NCBI GenBank assembly: GCA_041687455.1
Contig: JAWLBY010000013.1
Coordinates: 51,356 to 115,355, forward strand
Source of the DNA: JAWLBY01 sp041687455
GTDB taxonomy: Bacteria > Pseudomonadota > Gammaproteobacteria > Xanthomonadales > Xanthomonadaceae
DNA length: 64,000 bases
Reading direction: 5' to 3'
Under the pieces are notes generated by a model that saw only the letters and a program-made list of their open reading frames with translations, ran no database searches and had not been told where the DNA came from. Position numbers and translations under genes: made by a program. Shown here in pieces: positions 16,893-25,279 of the stretch. Each line of letters begins with the position of its first letter. The first letter of the stretch is position 1.

Positions 16893-19103
16893 ATGACCCT
16901 GACCCGTTCGCTGTTTGCCGCGCTGACCGCGGCCGCTGCGCTGGCGCTGACCGCGCCGGCCGCGCGCGCCGTCGACGAATCCGACCTGCTGCCGATCGAC
17001 CAGGCGTTCGCGCTGACCGCCGAGCCGGCCGGGCCCGACCGGGTGCGGCTGCACTGGGCGATCGCCGACGGCTATTACCTGTACCGGCACCGGATGGGCG
17101 CCGATTCGCAGACGGCATCGTTCGTGATCGACCGGCTGGAGCTGCCGCCAGGCAAGCGCTACGTCGACGAGTTCTTCGGCGAAGTCGAAACCTACCGCGA
17201 GCAGGTCGAGGCGACCGTGCTCGGCGTGGCGGGCGAGCCCGGCGCGGTCGATCTGCGGATCCGCTACCAGGGCTGCGCCGACCTCGGCGTCTGCTACCCG
17301 CCGCACACGCAGACGGTGCGGGTCGCGCTGCCGGCGACCGATGCCGGCCGGACCGGCGCTTCGGCGCCGGCGCCCGGCGCGGCCGGCCCGGGCTTCAACC
17401 CGCTGGCGCCGGCCGGCACGCCGCTGATCGGGGCGGCGCCGGCCGGCGCGGTCGAGGAACTGCCGTTGCCGGCCGAACAGGCGTTCGCCTTCGAGGCGAT
17501 CGCGGTCGATCACGACGCGCTGCTGCTGCGCTTCACGCCGGCGCCGGGCTACTACCTGTACCGCGAGCGCAACACGTTCACGCTGGCCGGCGATCCGCCG
17601 GCGGCGCTCGGCGAGCCGCAATGGCCGGCGGCCAGTGCCCATCATGACGATCACTTCGGCGACGTCGCGGTGTATTTCGAGCAGGTCGAGGTGCCGATGG
17701 CGGTGCGCCGGCTGACCGCCGGGCCGGTCGAACTGCAGTTGCAGGCGACCTTCCAGGGCTGCCAGAACGACGGCATCTGCTATCCGCCGATGACCCGCGA
17801 TGTCCGCCTCGCACTGCCGGCGCTGCCGGCCGGCGAGCTGCCGGCGAGCGCCGTCGGCGATGCACCGGCACCCGCCGGGCTCGCTGCCGGTGCGCTGCTG
17901 ACCGCGCTGGTCGGTGCGCTGCTCGGCGGCCTGATCCTGAACCTGATGCCGTGCGTGCTGCCGGTGCTGTCGCTTAAGGCGCTGTCGCTGGCCGACAGCG
18001 GCCACAGCCACCGGCAGGCCCGGCACAGCGCGCTCTGGTACACCGCCGGCGTGCTGGTCAGTTTCGCCGCGCTCGGACTGGCCGCGATCGGCTTGCGCGA
18101 GGCCGGCGCCGCGCTCGGCTGGGGCTTCCAGTTGCAGCAGCCGTGGGTGGTCGCGCTGCTGGCCTACGTGATGTTCGCGGTCGGCCTGTCGCTGTCCGGG
18201 CTGTTCCAGATCGGCGCCGGACTGGCCGGCATCGGCCAGTCGCTGACCGAGAAACGCGGTGCCAGCGGCGATTTCTTCACCGGCGTGCTGGCGGTGGTCG
18301 TCGCAAGCCCGTGCACGGCGCCGTTCATGGGCCCGGCGCTGGCGTTCGCGTTCGCCGCGCCGGCCTGGTGGGCACTGGTCGTGTTCGTCGCACTCGGCCT
18401 CGGCCTGGCGCTGCCGTTCCTGCTGATCGGCTTCGTGCCGGCGCTGGCCTCGCGGCTGCCGCGGCCGGGCGCCTGGATGGTCGCGTTCAAGCAGGTCATG
18501 GCGTTCCCGATGTACCTGACCGCGGTCTGGCTGGCCTGGGTGCTGGCCAAGCAGCGCGGCGCCGATGCGATCGGCCTGCTGCTGGCCGGTGCGGTGCTGC
18601 TGGCGGCCGCGCTGTGGGGCTTCGAGCGGCAGCGCTGGAAGCCGCGCCTGTTCGGCGTCGCGTTCACCGCGCTGGCCGCCGTGGCTGCGCTGGCGGCGAT
18701 TCCGGCAATCCAGCGACTGCCGGCGGCGCGCGCCACGGCGGCCGAATCCGACGCCAGCGTGCCGTATTCGGCCGAGCGCCTGGCCAGCCTGCGCCGGGAC
18801 GACCGGGTCGTGTTCGTCAACATGACCGCCGACTGGTGCGTGACCTGCAAGGCGAACGAGGCGCGGGTGTTGTCGACCGCCGCGTTCGGCGACGCGATCA
18901 GCGCGGCCGACGCGGTGTACATGAAGGGCGACTGGACCAACGTCGACCCGGAGATCACCCGTTTCCTCGAACAGCACGGCGCGGTCGGTGTGCCGCTGTA
19001 TGTCGTGTTCGCGCCGGGCCGGCCGGCCGGCGAGGTGCTGCCGACGGTGCTGTCGATCGACGCCGTCACCGCCGCGGTGCAGCGCGCCGAAGCCTCGCGA
19101 TGA
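16893..19103 (+). CDS. dsbD: Thiol:disulfide interchange protein DsbD with two alpha domains
   Basis: A 736-residue membrane protein that carries electrons from cytosolic thioredoxin to periplasmic thiol enzymes. A signal peptide (residues 1-26, ending ARA) is followed by two successive periplasmic DsbD-alpha domains, each with the GYYLYR segment and a Cys pair (QGCADLGVCYPP, QGCQNDGICYPP). The eight-helix transmembrane domain has the redox cysteines in MPCVLPVL (Cys354) and SPCTAPF (Cys474). The C-terminal thioredoxin domain has WCVTC (Cys649, Cys652). Most DsbD proteins have one alpha domain, so the duplication is notable. The ATG at 16893 gives a clean signal peptide. Its stop overlaps the next start by 4 nt. 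Confidence 0.95.
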   Translation: MTLTRSLFAALTAAAALALTAPAARAVDESDLLPIDQAFALTAEPAGPDRVRLHWAIADGYYLYRHRMGADSQTASFVIDRLELPPGKRYVDEFFGEVETYREQVEATVLGVAGEPGAVDLRIRYQGCADLGVCYPPHTQTVRVALPATDAGRTGASAPAPGAAGPGFNPLAPAGTPLIGAAPAGAVEELPLPAEQAFAFEAIAVDHDALLLRFTPAPGYYLYRERNTFTLAGDPPAALGEPQWPAASAHHDDHFGDVAVYFEQVEVPMAVRRLTAGPVELQLQATFQGCQNDGICYPPMTRDVRLALPALPAGELPASAVGDAPAPAGLAAGALLTALVGALLGGLILNLMPCVLPVLSLKALSLADSGHSHRQARHSALWYTAGVLVSFAALGLAAIGLREAGAALGWGFQLQQPWVVALLAYVMFAVGLSLSGLFQIGAGLAGIGQSLTEKRGASGDFFTGVLAVVVASPCTAPFMGPALAFAFAAPAWWALVVFVALGLGLALPFLLIGFVPALASRLPRPGAWMVAFKQVMAFPMYLTAVWLAWVLAKQRGADAIGLLLAGAVLLAAALWGFERQRWKPRLFGVAFTALAAVAALAAIPAIQRLPAARATAAESDASVPYSAERLASLRRDDRVVFVNMTADWCVTCKANEARVLSTAAFGDAISAADAVYMKGDWTNVDPEITRFLEQHGAVGVPLYVVFAPGRPAGEVLPTVLSIDAVTAAVQRAEASR

Positions 19104-19660
19104 ACGGCCGGATCGGAAGCTGGCTGCCGGTCGTTGCGCTGGCGCTGGCCGCGGCGCTGGCCGGGCTGCTGGTCGGCCGCTGGTATGTCGACGGCGGCGC
19201 GACGCCGGCGCCGCCAGGTGTCAGCCTGGCGCAGGTCGGCGAGCCGCGCCCCGAGCTCGTCCTGCCCGATCTCGATGGCCGGCCGCAGTCGCTGGCGCAA
19301 TTCGACGGCCGCCCGCTGCTGATCAACTACTGGGCGACCTGGTGCCCGCCCTGTGTCGACGAGCTGCCGCGACTGGCCGACCTGCATGCGCGCCGCGATC
19401 GCGACGGCATCGCGGTGCTGGCGATCGCGATGGAGCATGAACCGGCCGCCGTGCGCGATTTCCTCGCCGAGCGCGGCCTCGAGCTGACCGTCTGGATGGA
19501 ACCGCCCGGCAACAGCGACAGTTCGGTGCGGCTCGGCAACACCCGCGGCGTGCTGCCGTACAGCGTCCTGATCGATGCCGACGGCCGGATCGTCGCACGC
19601 AAGGTCGGCGTGCTTCGCGAGCGCGACCTGGCCGACTGGGTCCGGCAGGTCGCGCGCTGA
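19100..19660 (+). CDS. TlpA-like membrane-anchored thioredoxin
   Basis: A 186-residue thioredoxin-fold protein with an N-terminal membrane anchor (VVALALAAALAGLLVG) and the catalytic motif WCPPC in NYWATWCPPCVDELP. The VLPYSVLIDADG block holds the cis-proline region. It probably acts in the periplasm as a reductase or oxidoreductase that receives electrons from DsbD; its ATG overlaps the dsbD stop, which supports a direct partnership. Related proteins are named TlpA, ResA or DsbE, and the exact role cannot be assigned. Confidence 0.88.
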   Translation: MNGRIGSWLPVVALALAAALAGLLVGRWYVDGGATPAPPGVSLAQVGEPRPELVLPDLDGRPQSLAQFDGRPLLINYWATWCPPCVDELPRLADLHARRDRDGIAVLAIAMEHEPAAVRDFLAERGLELTVWMEPPGNSDSSVRLGNTRGVLPYSVLIDADGRIVARKVGVLRERDLADWVRQVAR

Positions 19661-19760
19661 GCGGCCGGCCGCGGTCGGCCGGCAACGGCGGCGAACGTCG
19701 GCAAACTGGACAGAGGCGCCGGCGTGCCAGACACTGTCGCGCCTTCCGGGAGGGGAAGTC

Positions 19761-20210
19761 GTGGCGCGAATCCTGGTCCTGCACGGGCCGAACCTGAACA
19801 TGCTCGGCAAGCGCGAGCCCGATCGCTACGGCCATACGACCCTGGCCGAGATCGAGCAGCGACTGCGCGCGCGCGCCGAACGCGACGGCCATGCGATCGA
19901 GTGCCTGCAGAGCAATGCCGAGCACGTGCTGATCGACCGCGTGCAGGCCGCGCGCGACGACGGCACCGACTTCATCCTGATCAACCCGGCCGCGCTGACG
20001 CACACGTCGATCGCGCTGCGCGATGCCTTCGCAGCGGCCGAAACGCCGTTCATCGAACTGCACCTGTCGAACGTCCACGCCCGCGAGCCGTTCCGCCGCC
20101 ACTCGTACCTGGCCGATCTCGCGCTCGGCGTCATCGCCGGTTTCGGCGCCGACAGCTACATGCTTGCCCTGGAGGCCGCGCTGGCGAAGCTCGCCGCGCG
20201 GCCGCTGTAA
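19761..20210 (+). CDS. aroQ: 3-dehydroquinate dehydratase, type II
   Basis: A 149-residue type II dehydroquinase of the shikimate pathway, turning 3-dehydroquinate into 3-dehydroshikimate in the cytosol. The family blocks are ILVLHGPNLNMLGKREPD (catalytic loop with Arg and Tyr of DRYG), ECLQSNAEH, LINPAALTHTSIALRD and IELHLSNVHARE. The GTG at 19761 is chosen because a strong GGGAGGGGAA lies just upstream and the protein then begins exactly at the conserved strand. It precedes accB by 40 nt, the arrangement common in gammaproteobacteria. Confidence 0.96.
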   Translation: MARILVLHGPNLNMLGKREPDRYGHTTLAEIEQRLRARAERDGHAIECLQSNAEHVLIDRVQAARDDGTDFILINPAALTHTSIALRDAFAAAETPFIELHLSNVHAREPFRRHSYLADLALGVIAGFGADSYMLALEAALAKLAARPL

Positions 20211-20250
20211 CGCCCCACCGGCGCCTGCGCGCCGTCACGATGAGATCGCC

Positions 20251-20733
20251 ATGGACCTGCGAAAAATCAAGAAACTGATCGACCTGCTGGAAGAGTCGAA
20301 CCTGTCGGAGCTGGAGATCAAGGAAGGCGAGGAGTCGGTCCGGCTGTCGCGCATCCCGACCGGCGGCGCCAGCGTGCAGTACGCCCCGGCGCCGATCATG
20401 CAGGTCGCCGGCAGCGAACGCGCAGCGCAGGGCATGGTCTCGCCGACCGAAGCCGCCACCGGCGGCCGCCCCGGCGGCGGCGCACCGGCGCTGCCGGACG
20501 GCCACGTGGTCCGCTCGCCGATGGTCGGCACCTTCTACGCCTCGCCGAACCCGGAAGCCCCGCCGTTCGTCAAGGTCGGCCAGTCGATCAAGGTCGGCGA
20601 CACGCTCGGCATCATCGAGGCGATGAAGATGTTCAACCCGATCGAATCGGACGTCTCCGGCACGGTCGTCGCGATCCTGGTCGAGAACGGCCAACCGGTC
20701 GAGTTCGACGAGCCGATGTTCGTGATCGGATGA
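20251..20733 (+). CDS. accB: Biotin carboxyl carrier protein of acetyl-CoA carboxylase
   Basis: A 160-residue AccB. The N-terminal helical segment MDLRKIKKLIDLLEESNL is followed by a Pro/Ala/Gly linker and the biotinyl domain, with the biotin-accepting lysine (Lys126) in EAMKM. It carries CO2 from AccC to the carboxyltransferase at the first step of fatty acid synthesis. It normally forms an operon with accC; here a 450-nt insertion containing an IVP-like gene inside inverted repeats separates the two. Confidence 0.97.
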   Translation: MDLRKIKKLIDLLEESNLSELEIKEGEESVRLSRIPTGGASVQYAPAPIMQVAGSERAAQGMVSPTEAATGGRPGGGAPALPDGHVVRSPMVGTFYASPNPEAPPFVKVGQSIKVGDTLGIIEAMKMFNPIESDVSGTVVAILVENGQPVEFDEPMFVIG

Positions 20734-20737
20734 GAAG

Positions 20738-21169
20738 CCGGGAATGGGGAATCGGGAATCGTACAAGCGACCGCACACAAGCCTGGACGTCTGGCGCGAT
20801 GCCATGGATCTGGTGCAAGCGGTGTACGCGCTCTCGAGCCCCTTTCCTGATTCCGAACGCTACGGACTTACGGCACAGATGCGTCGCTCGGCGGTCAGTG
20901 TTCCGTCCAACATCGCGGAAGGCGCAGCGCGACGCTCGCGCCAGGAGTTCATCCGGTTTCTCTCGATCGCCCGCGGCTCGTTGTCGGAACTGGACACGCA
21001 GATGGAGATCGCGATCCGACTGGACTACTGCGTGCGCACTCGCGACATCGACCATCTGGTTGACCGACTGTTCTCGAGGCTGACCGGCCTGATGAACAGC
21101 CTGGAAAGCACGACGGCGGCAGAACGAGCGACACAGCCGCTCTAACCATTCCCCATTCCCCATTCCCGG
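20738..21169 (+). repeat. Heptamer inverted-repeat element A, full-length, carrying an IVP-like gene
   Basis: The left arm (20738-20761) is built of (C/G)GGGAAT heptamers. The right arm (21146-21169) is its inverse, matching at 22 of 24 positions. The arms bracket the four-helix-bundle gene exactly: its ATG lies inside the left arm and its stop codon abuts the right arm. The element begins 4 nt after the accB stop and ends 14 nt before the accC start. In the accBC transcript the arms can form a long stem with the gene in the loop. Shorter relatives lie at 26856, 53596, 55187 and 56168. Confidence 0.85.
20744..21145 (+). CDS. Four-helix-bundle protein (23S rRNA intervening-sequence IVP type)
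   Basis: A 133-residue protein of the S23/IVP four-helix-bundle family, recognised from SLDVWRDAMDLVQAVYAL, the MRRSAVSVPSNIAEGAAR block and RFLSIARGSLSELDTQ. Relatives are encoded in intervening sequences of bacterial 23S rRNA genes and in other mobile contexts; their biochemical role is not settled. The first five residues (MGNRE) are read from the heptamer repeat of the left arm. It interrupts accB-accC in the sense direction, so it is co-transcribed with them. No separate promoter is evident. Confidence 0.88.
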   Translation: MGNRESYKRPHTSLDVWRDAMDLVQAVYALSSPFPDSERYGLTAQMRRSAVSVPSNIAEGAARRSRQEFIRFLSIARGSLSELDTQMEIAIRLDYCVRTRDIDHLVDRLFSRLTGLMNSLESTTAAERATQPL

Positions 21170-21183
21170 ACCACGGCCCTTAC

Positions 21184-22551
21184 ATGCTCGACAAAGTGGT
21201 TATAGCCAACCGCGGCGAAATCGCGCTGCGCATCCTGCGCGCCTGCCACTCGCTCGGCATCAAGACGGTCGCCGTGCACAGCACGGTCGATCGCAACCTC
21301 AAGCACGTCGCGATGGCCGATGAATCGGTCTGCATCGGGCCACCGCCGTCGCAGCAGAGCTATCTCGACATTCCGGCGATCATCGCCGCGGCGGAAGTGA
21401 CCGACGCGCAGGCGATCCACCCCGGCTACGGTTTCCTGTCCGAGAACGCCGATTTCGCCGAGCGGGTCGAGAGCTCCGGCTTCGTGTTCATCGGCCCGAC
21501 CGCCGAGGTGATCCGGCTGATGGGTGACAAGGTCGAGGCGATCCGGGCGATGAAGGCGGCCGGCGTGCCGTGCGTGCCCGGTTCCGGCGGGCCGATCGGC
21601 GACGATCCGGCGACCAACGCGAAGATCGCGAAGGACATCGGCTACCCGGTGATCGTCAAGGCGGCCGGTGGCGGCGGCGGCCGCGGCATGCGCGTCGTGC
21701 ACACCGAGGCGCACCTGCACAACGCCATCCAGACCACCAAGTCGGAGGCCAAGGCGGCCTTCAACAACGACATGGTGTACATGGAGAAATTTCTCGAGAA
21801 CCCGCGCCACGTCGAGATCCAGGTACTGGCCGATGGCCAGGGCCATGCGATCCACCTCGGCGAACGCGACTGCTCGATGCAGCGCCGCCACCAGAAGGTC
21901 GTCGAGGAGGCGCCGGCGCCGGGCATCAGCGACGAGCAGCGCGCCGAGATCGGCCGCGTCTGCGTCGAGGCCTGCATCCGGATCGGCTACCGCGGCGCCG
22001 GCACATTCGAGTTCCTGTACGAGAACGGCCGGTTCTATTTCATCGAGATGAACACCCGGATCCAGGTCGAGCACCCGGTCACCGAGCTGGTCACCGGCAT
22101 CGATCTGGTGCGCGAACAGTTGCTGATCGCGTCCGGTCGTCCTCTGTCGATCCGGCAGGAAGACGTGGTGCTGCGCGGCCACGCGATCGAATGCCGGGTC
22201 AACGCCGAGGATCCGGACACGTTCCTGCCGTCACCGGGACTGATCCAGCATTTCCACGCACCGGGCGGCCCCGGCGTGCGCGTCGACAGCCACATCTACG
22301 AGGGCTATCGCGTGCCGCCGAACTACGACTCGATGATCGGCAAGCTGATCGTGCACGGCGCCGACCGCGAGCAGGCAATTGCGCGGATGCGCGTCGCGCT
22401 GTCGGAAATGGTGGTCGACGGCATCAAGACCAACATTCCGCTGCAGCAGCGCATCATCGCCGACGCCGGCTTCCAGAAGGGTGGCATGAACATCCACTAC
22501 CTCGAGAAGCGGCTGAAGGAACAGAAGGACAGCGCGATCGGGCTCGGCTGA
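21184..22551 (+). CDS. accC: Biotin carboxylase subunit of acetyl-CoA carboxylase
   Basis: A 455-residue ATP-grasp enzyme that carboxylates biotin on AccB using bicarbonate and ATP. Key segments are MLDKVVIANRGEIALRI, IHPGYGFLSENADFAE, the glycine-rich ATP loop KAAGGGGGRGMR, HVEIQVLAD, RDCSMQRRHQK and EMNTRIQVEHPVTE. Length is normal for the family. It should be translated from the accB message through or after the inserted heptamer element A. Confidence 0.98.
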   Translation: MLDKVVIANRGEIALRILRACHSLGIKTVAVHSTVDRNLKHVAMADESVCIGPPPSQQSYLDIPAIIAAAEVTDAQAIHPGYGFLSENADFAERVESSGFVFIGPTAEVIRLMGDKVEAIRAMKAAGVPCVPGSGGPIGDDPATNAKIAKDIGYPVIVKAAGGGGGRGMRVVHTEAHLHNAIQTTKSEAKAAFNNDMVYMEKFLENPRHVEIQVLADGQGHAIHLGERDCSMQRRHQKVVEEAPAPGISDEQRAEIGRVCVEACIRIGYRGAGTFEFLYENGRFYFIEMNTRIQVEHPVTELVTGIDLVREQLLIASGRPLSIRQEDVVLRGHAIECRVNAEDPDTFLPSPGLIQHFHAPGGPGVRVDSHIYEGYRVPPNYDSMIGKLIVHGADREQAIARMRVALSEMVVDGIKTNIPLQQRIIADAGFQKGGMNIHYLEKRLKEQKDSAIGLG

Positions 22552-22823
22552 GTGCAGTCGGCAGCGCCGGGCGGGTCGACAACCGATGGTGTGCGAACGC
22601 GCGCGTGGTGCGTCGGCGGCGCGCGATCCCCGCGATCGTGGGCGGCGACCTCCACGGTCGCGGGCATGGCCCGCTCGCTGCACAGGCAGCGAAGCCCACG
22701 CGCCCTTGCAGGAGCGAGGCATGACCGCGACAGCGGGTCAGTCGTGTCCCCGCTGGAATCTGGTGCCCATGTCGCATGGATTGGCACTCCGTCACTACCA
22801 CCGGCAATGAGACCTGCTGCGCG

Positions 22824-23723
22824 ATGCCCTACCTCGAACTGACCCTGATCTGCCGCGAATCCGATCAGCCGCGCGTCGAAGCGGCGCTCGAGGACGTCGG
22901 CGCGCTGTCGGTCACGCTGCTCGACGCCGACGCCGAGACGCCGAACGAGCGCGCGATCCTCGAACCGGGCGTCGGCGAACAACCGCTGTGGCAGGACGTC
23001 CGGCTCTGTGCGCTGTTCGACGCCGAAGCCGACCGCGGTGCGCTGCTGCATGCGATCGAAGCGTTTGACGGCGCCATCGACCTGTCGGCGGCGGAATTCC
23101 GCGAAGTCGAGGACCAGGACTGGGAGCGGGTCTGGATGGACCAGTTCCAGCCGATGCGGTTCGGCGAACGGCTGTGGATCTATCCGTGGAACATCGAGCC
23201 GCCGGCCTCGCTGGCCGACGCCGCGGTGGTCCGGCTGGATCCGGGGCTGGCATTCGGCAGCGGCACCCATCCGACCACCGCGCTGTGTCTCGAATGGCTC
23301 GATTCGCTGGCGCTCGACGGCATGACCGTGCTCGACTTCGGCTGCGGCTCCGGCGTGCTGGCGATCGCCGCGCTGAAGCTCGGCGCGGCCCGCGCGGTCG
23401 CCATCGACAACGATCCGCAGGCGGTCGCCGCAACGCTCGACAACGCCGCGCGCAATGCCGTTGCCGAGCGGATCAGCGTGCATCTGCCGGATGACGCGGT
23501 CGTGGCCCGCTATCCGGTCGTGGTCGCCAATATCCTCGCCAACGCGCTCGATGCGCTGGCCGAACGGCTGGCCGACGCCTGCGAACCCGGCGGCGTGATC
23601 GCGCTGTCCGGCATCCTCGACGGCCAGCAGGCGGCGCTGCTCGAGCGCTATTCCGCCTGGTTCGACGAACTGCAGGTCGCCCGTCGCGAGGACTGGATCC
23701 GGATCAGCGGCCGGCGCCGCTGA
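22824..23723 (+). CDS. prmA: Ribosomal protein L11 methyltransferase
   Basis: A 299-residue AdoMet-dependent enzyme that trimethylates ribosomal protein L11. Characteristic parts are the N-terminal ferredoxin-like half starting MPYLELTLICRE, DWERVWMDQFQPMRFG, the LDPGLAFGSGTHPTT block and the AdoMet loop VLDFGCGSGVLAIAA, followed by VVANILANAL in place of the NPPY-like motif. It follows accC after 272 nt without a recognisable gene and precedes the DUF3426 gene by 46 nt. The order accC-prmA-zinc ribbon-fis-purH is common in xanthomonads. Confidence 0.96.
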   Translation: MPYLELTLICRESDQPRVEAALEDVGALSVTLLDADAETPNERAILEPGVGEQPLWQDVRLCALFDAEADRGALLHAIEAFDGAIDLSAAEFREVEDQDWERVWMDQFQPMRFGERLWIYPWNIEPPASLADAAVVRLDPGLAFGSGTHPTTALCLEWLDSLALDGMTVLDFGCGSGVLAIAALKLGAARAVAIDNDPQAVAATLDNAARNAVAERISVHLPDDAVVARYPVVVANILANALDALAERLADACEPGGVIALSGILDGQQAALLERYSAWFDELQVARREDWIRISGRRR

Positions 23724-23769
23724 GCGGGCGCTCAGCGCGCGGCGCCGACGCCCGGCTACACTGCCGTCC

Positions 23770-24678
23770 ATGTACACGCAATGCCCGCACTGCTCGACGG
23801 TGTTCCCGCTGTCGCCGGCGCTGCTGGCGCAGGGCCGTGGAATGCTGCAATGCGGCGTCTGCGGCGAGACCTTCGACGCTCTCGAACGGCTGGCCGAACG
23901 CCCGGAACTGATCGACGCAACCCCGCCGCCGTCGGAGCCGGTGCTGCCGCGGGTCGACGCGCCGGCGACCGCAACGGCCACCGACATCGCCGCCACCGAG
24001 CCGACGGGCGCACAGGCGCCGCTGTGGACCGATGCACCCGCTGCGCCGGCACCGACCACGCCGATCGCCGAGCCCGAGCCGGAGCCCGAGCCACTGCCGG
24101 CGCAGACGATCGAGCAGCCGTCCGAACCGCCGCGCAGCGCGCGGTCGGCCGCCGCAACGCCGACTGCACCGCCGCCGAGTTTCGCCCGCCGCCGCGCCGT
24201 GATCACCCGGCCGCGCCGGACCGCGCTGTGGGCCGGCGCGGCCATGCTGCTGTTGCTGCTGCTCGGGCTGCAGATCGTGCTCGCGCAGCGCGTCGAGTTC
24301 GCTGCCGACGCCCGCTGGCGGCCGTGGCTGGTGCAGCTCTGCGAGCGACTCGGCTGCACGCTGCCGGCCTGGCATGACCCACAGCGACTGACCCTGGTCT
24401 CGCGCGAGATCGGCCCGCATCCGTCGGTGCCGAATGCGCTGCTGGTCACCGCCACGCTGCGCAACGACGCGCCGTGGCCGCAGGCCTGGCCGCTGTTCGA
24501 ACTGACGCTGTCGGACCTCGAAGGGCAGCCGGTCGGGCTGCGCCGTTTCCGCGCCGACGAGTATCTCGGAGCGCCGCCGGAACGGCCGACGATCGCGCCG
24601 GGCCAGAGCGCGCTGGCGCGCCTCGAGATCGCCGATCCCGGCAAGCAGGCGGTCGCGTTCACGTTCGATTTCCACTGA
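23770..24678 (+). CDS. Zinc-ribbon DUF3426 membrane protein
   Basis: A 302-residue protein with an N-terminal MJ0042-type zinc ribbon (CPHC at residues 5-8 and CGVC about 20 residues later), a long Pro/Ala/Glu-rich linker, one transmembrane helix (ALWAGAAMLLLLLLGLQIV) and a C-terminal DUF3426 domain (SREIGPHPSVPNALLVTATLRN). The zinc ribbon would lie in the cytosol and DUF3426 in the periplasm. Function is unknown; the gene is conserved between prmA and fis in related genomes. Confidence 0.88.
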   Translation: MYTQCPHCSTVFPLSPALLAQGRGMLQCGVCGETFDALERLAERPELIDATPPPSEPVLPRVDAPATATATDIAATEPTGAQAPLWTDAPAAPAPTTPIAEPEPEPEPLPAQTIEQPSEPPRSARSAAATPTAPPPSFARRRAVITRPRRTALWAGAAMLLLLLLGLQIVLAQRVEFAADARWRPWLVQLCERLGCTLPAWHDPQRLTLVSREIGPHPSVPNALLVTATLRNDAPWPQAWPLFELTLSDLEGQPVGLRRFRADEYLGAPPERPTIAPGQSALARLEIADPGKQAVAFTFDFH

Positions 24679-24876
24679 ACCGCGGTCGCTGTCTCGATCG
24701 ATCCGGCGCGCCGCAGCGGCGGGTCGCCGCGGTCGGGCAACGGCGGTGACGCGATGCGGCCTGACCCGCAGTTCGGGGCTCCGGCGCTCGCCAACGTCGG
24801 CGCGCGGGACTACACTCGCGCTCCGGCTGGCTCTCGCCGGATCGCCCCCCGATCCTGATCGCCGCGGTCTCCCCCC

Positions 24877-25152
24877 GTGAATACTCCTGCCCTGTCCCGC
24901 GGCACCGCTGCCGCCCCCGCTTCGTCCTCGGCGCTGCGCGAGCACGTCGCCCGTGCCGTGCGTCGCTATCTGTCCGATCTCGGCGACCATCACGATGGCG
25001 AACTGCATGCGTTCGTGATGCGCGAGGTCGAGGCGCCGCTGTTCGCCGAGGTCATGCGGCATTTCGACGGCAACCAGACCCGCGCCGCGGCCGCGCTCGG
25101 CATCAACCGCGCGACGCTGCGCCGGCGACTGCGCGAACTCGGGCTGGCCTGA
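24877..25152 (+). CDS. fis: DNA-binding protein Fis
   Basis: A 91-residue Fis-type nucleoid protein and global regulator. The C-terminal helix-turn-helix MRHFDGNQTRAAAALGINR and TLRRRLRELGL is clear, and the LSDLGDHHDGELHAFVMREVEAPL helices form the dimer core. The start is a GTG at 24877; the variable N-terminal residues are Ala/Ser-rich. It is separated from purH by 127 nt with a TATAAT hexamer, so purHD probably has its own promoter. Confidence 0.9.
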   Translation: MNTPALSRGTAAAPASSSALREHVARAVRRYLSDLGDHHDGELHAFVMREVEAPLFAEVMRHFDGNQTRAAAALGINRATLRRRLRELGLA

Positions 25153-25202
25153 GCGGCGCGACCGCGGCACGCCACAGCCGCGCACGCATTCGGTCCGCGC
25201 TC

Positions 25203-25231
25203 GGCGAACCGGAAGGCGCGGCCCGTATAAT
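25203..25231 (+). promoter_or_regulatory. Putative purH promoter
   Basis: A perfect TATAAT (25226-25231) 48 nt before the purH ATG; the base 17 nt upstream reads GGCGAA, a poor -35. Placement in the fis-purH gap supports it, but the weak -35 lowers confidence. Confidence 0.45.
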
Positions 25232-25279
25232 TCGCCGCTTCGCGGCCCGGCCGCGCCCGATCATCGAGCACGCACGCCC

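Noticed and set aside
16827..18977. Long minus-strand frame opposite dsbD
   Set aside because: Shadow of dsbD: low-complexity Arg/Gln-rich translation, no start signal or domain.
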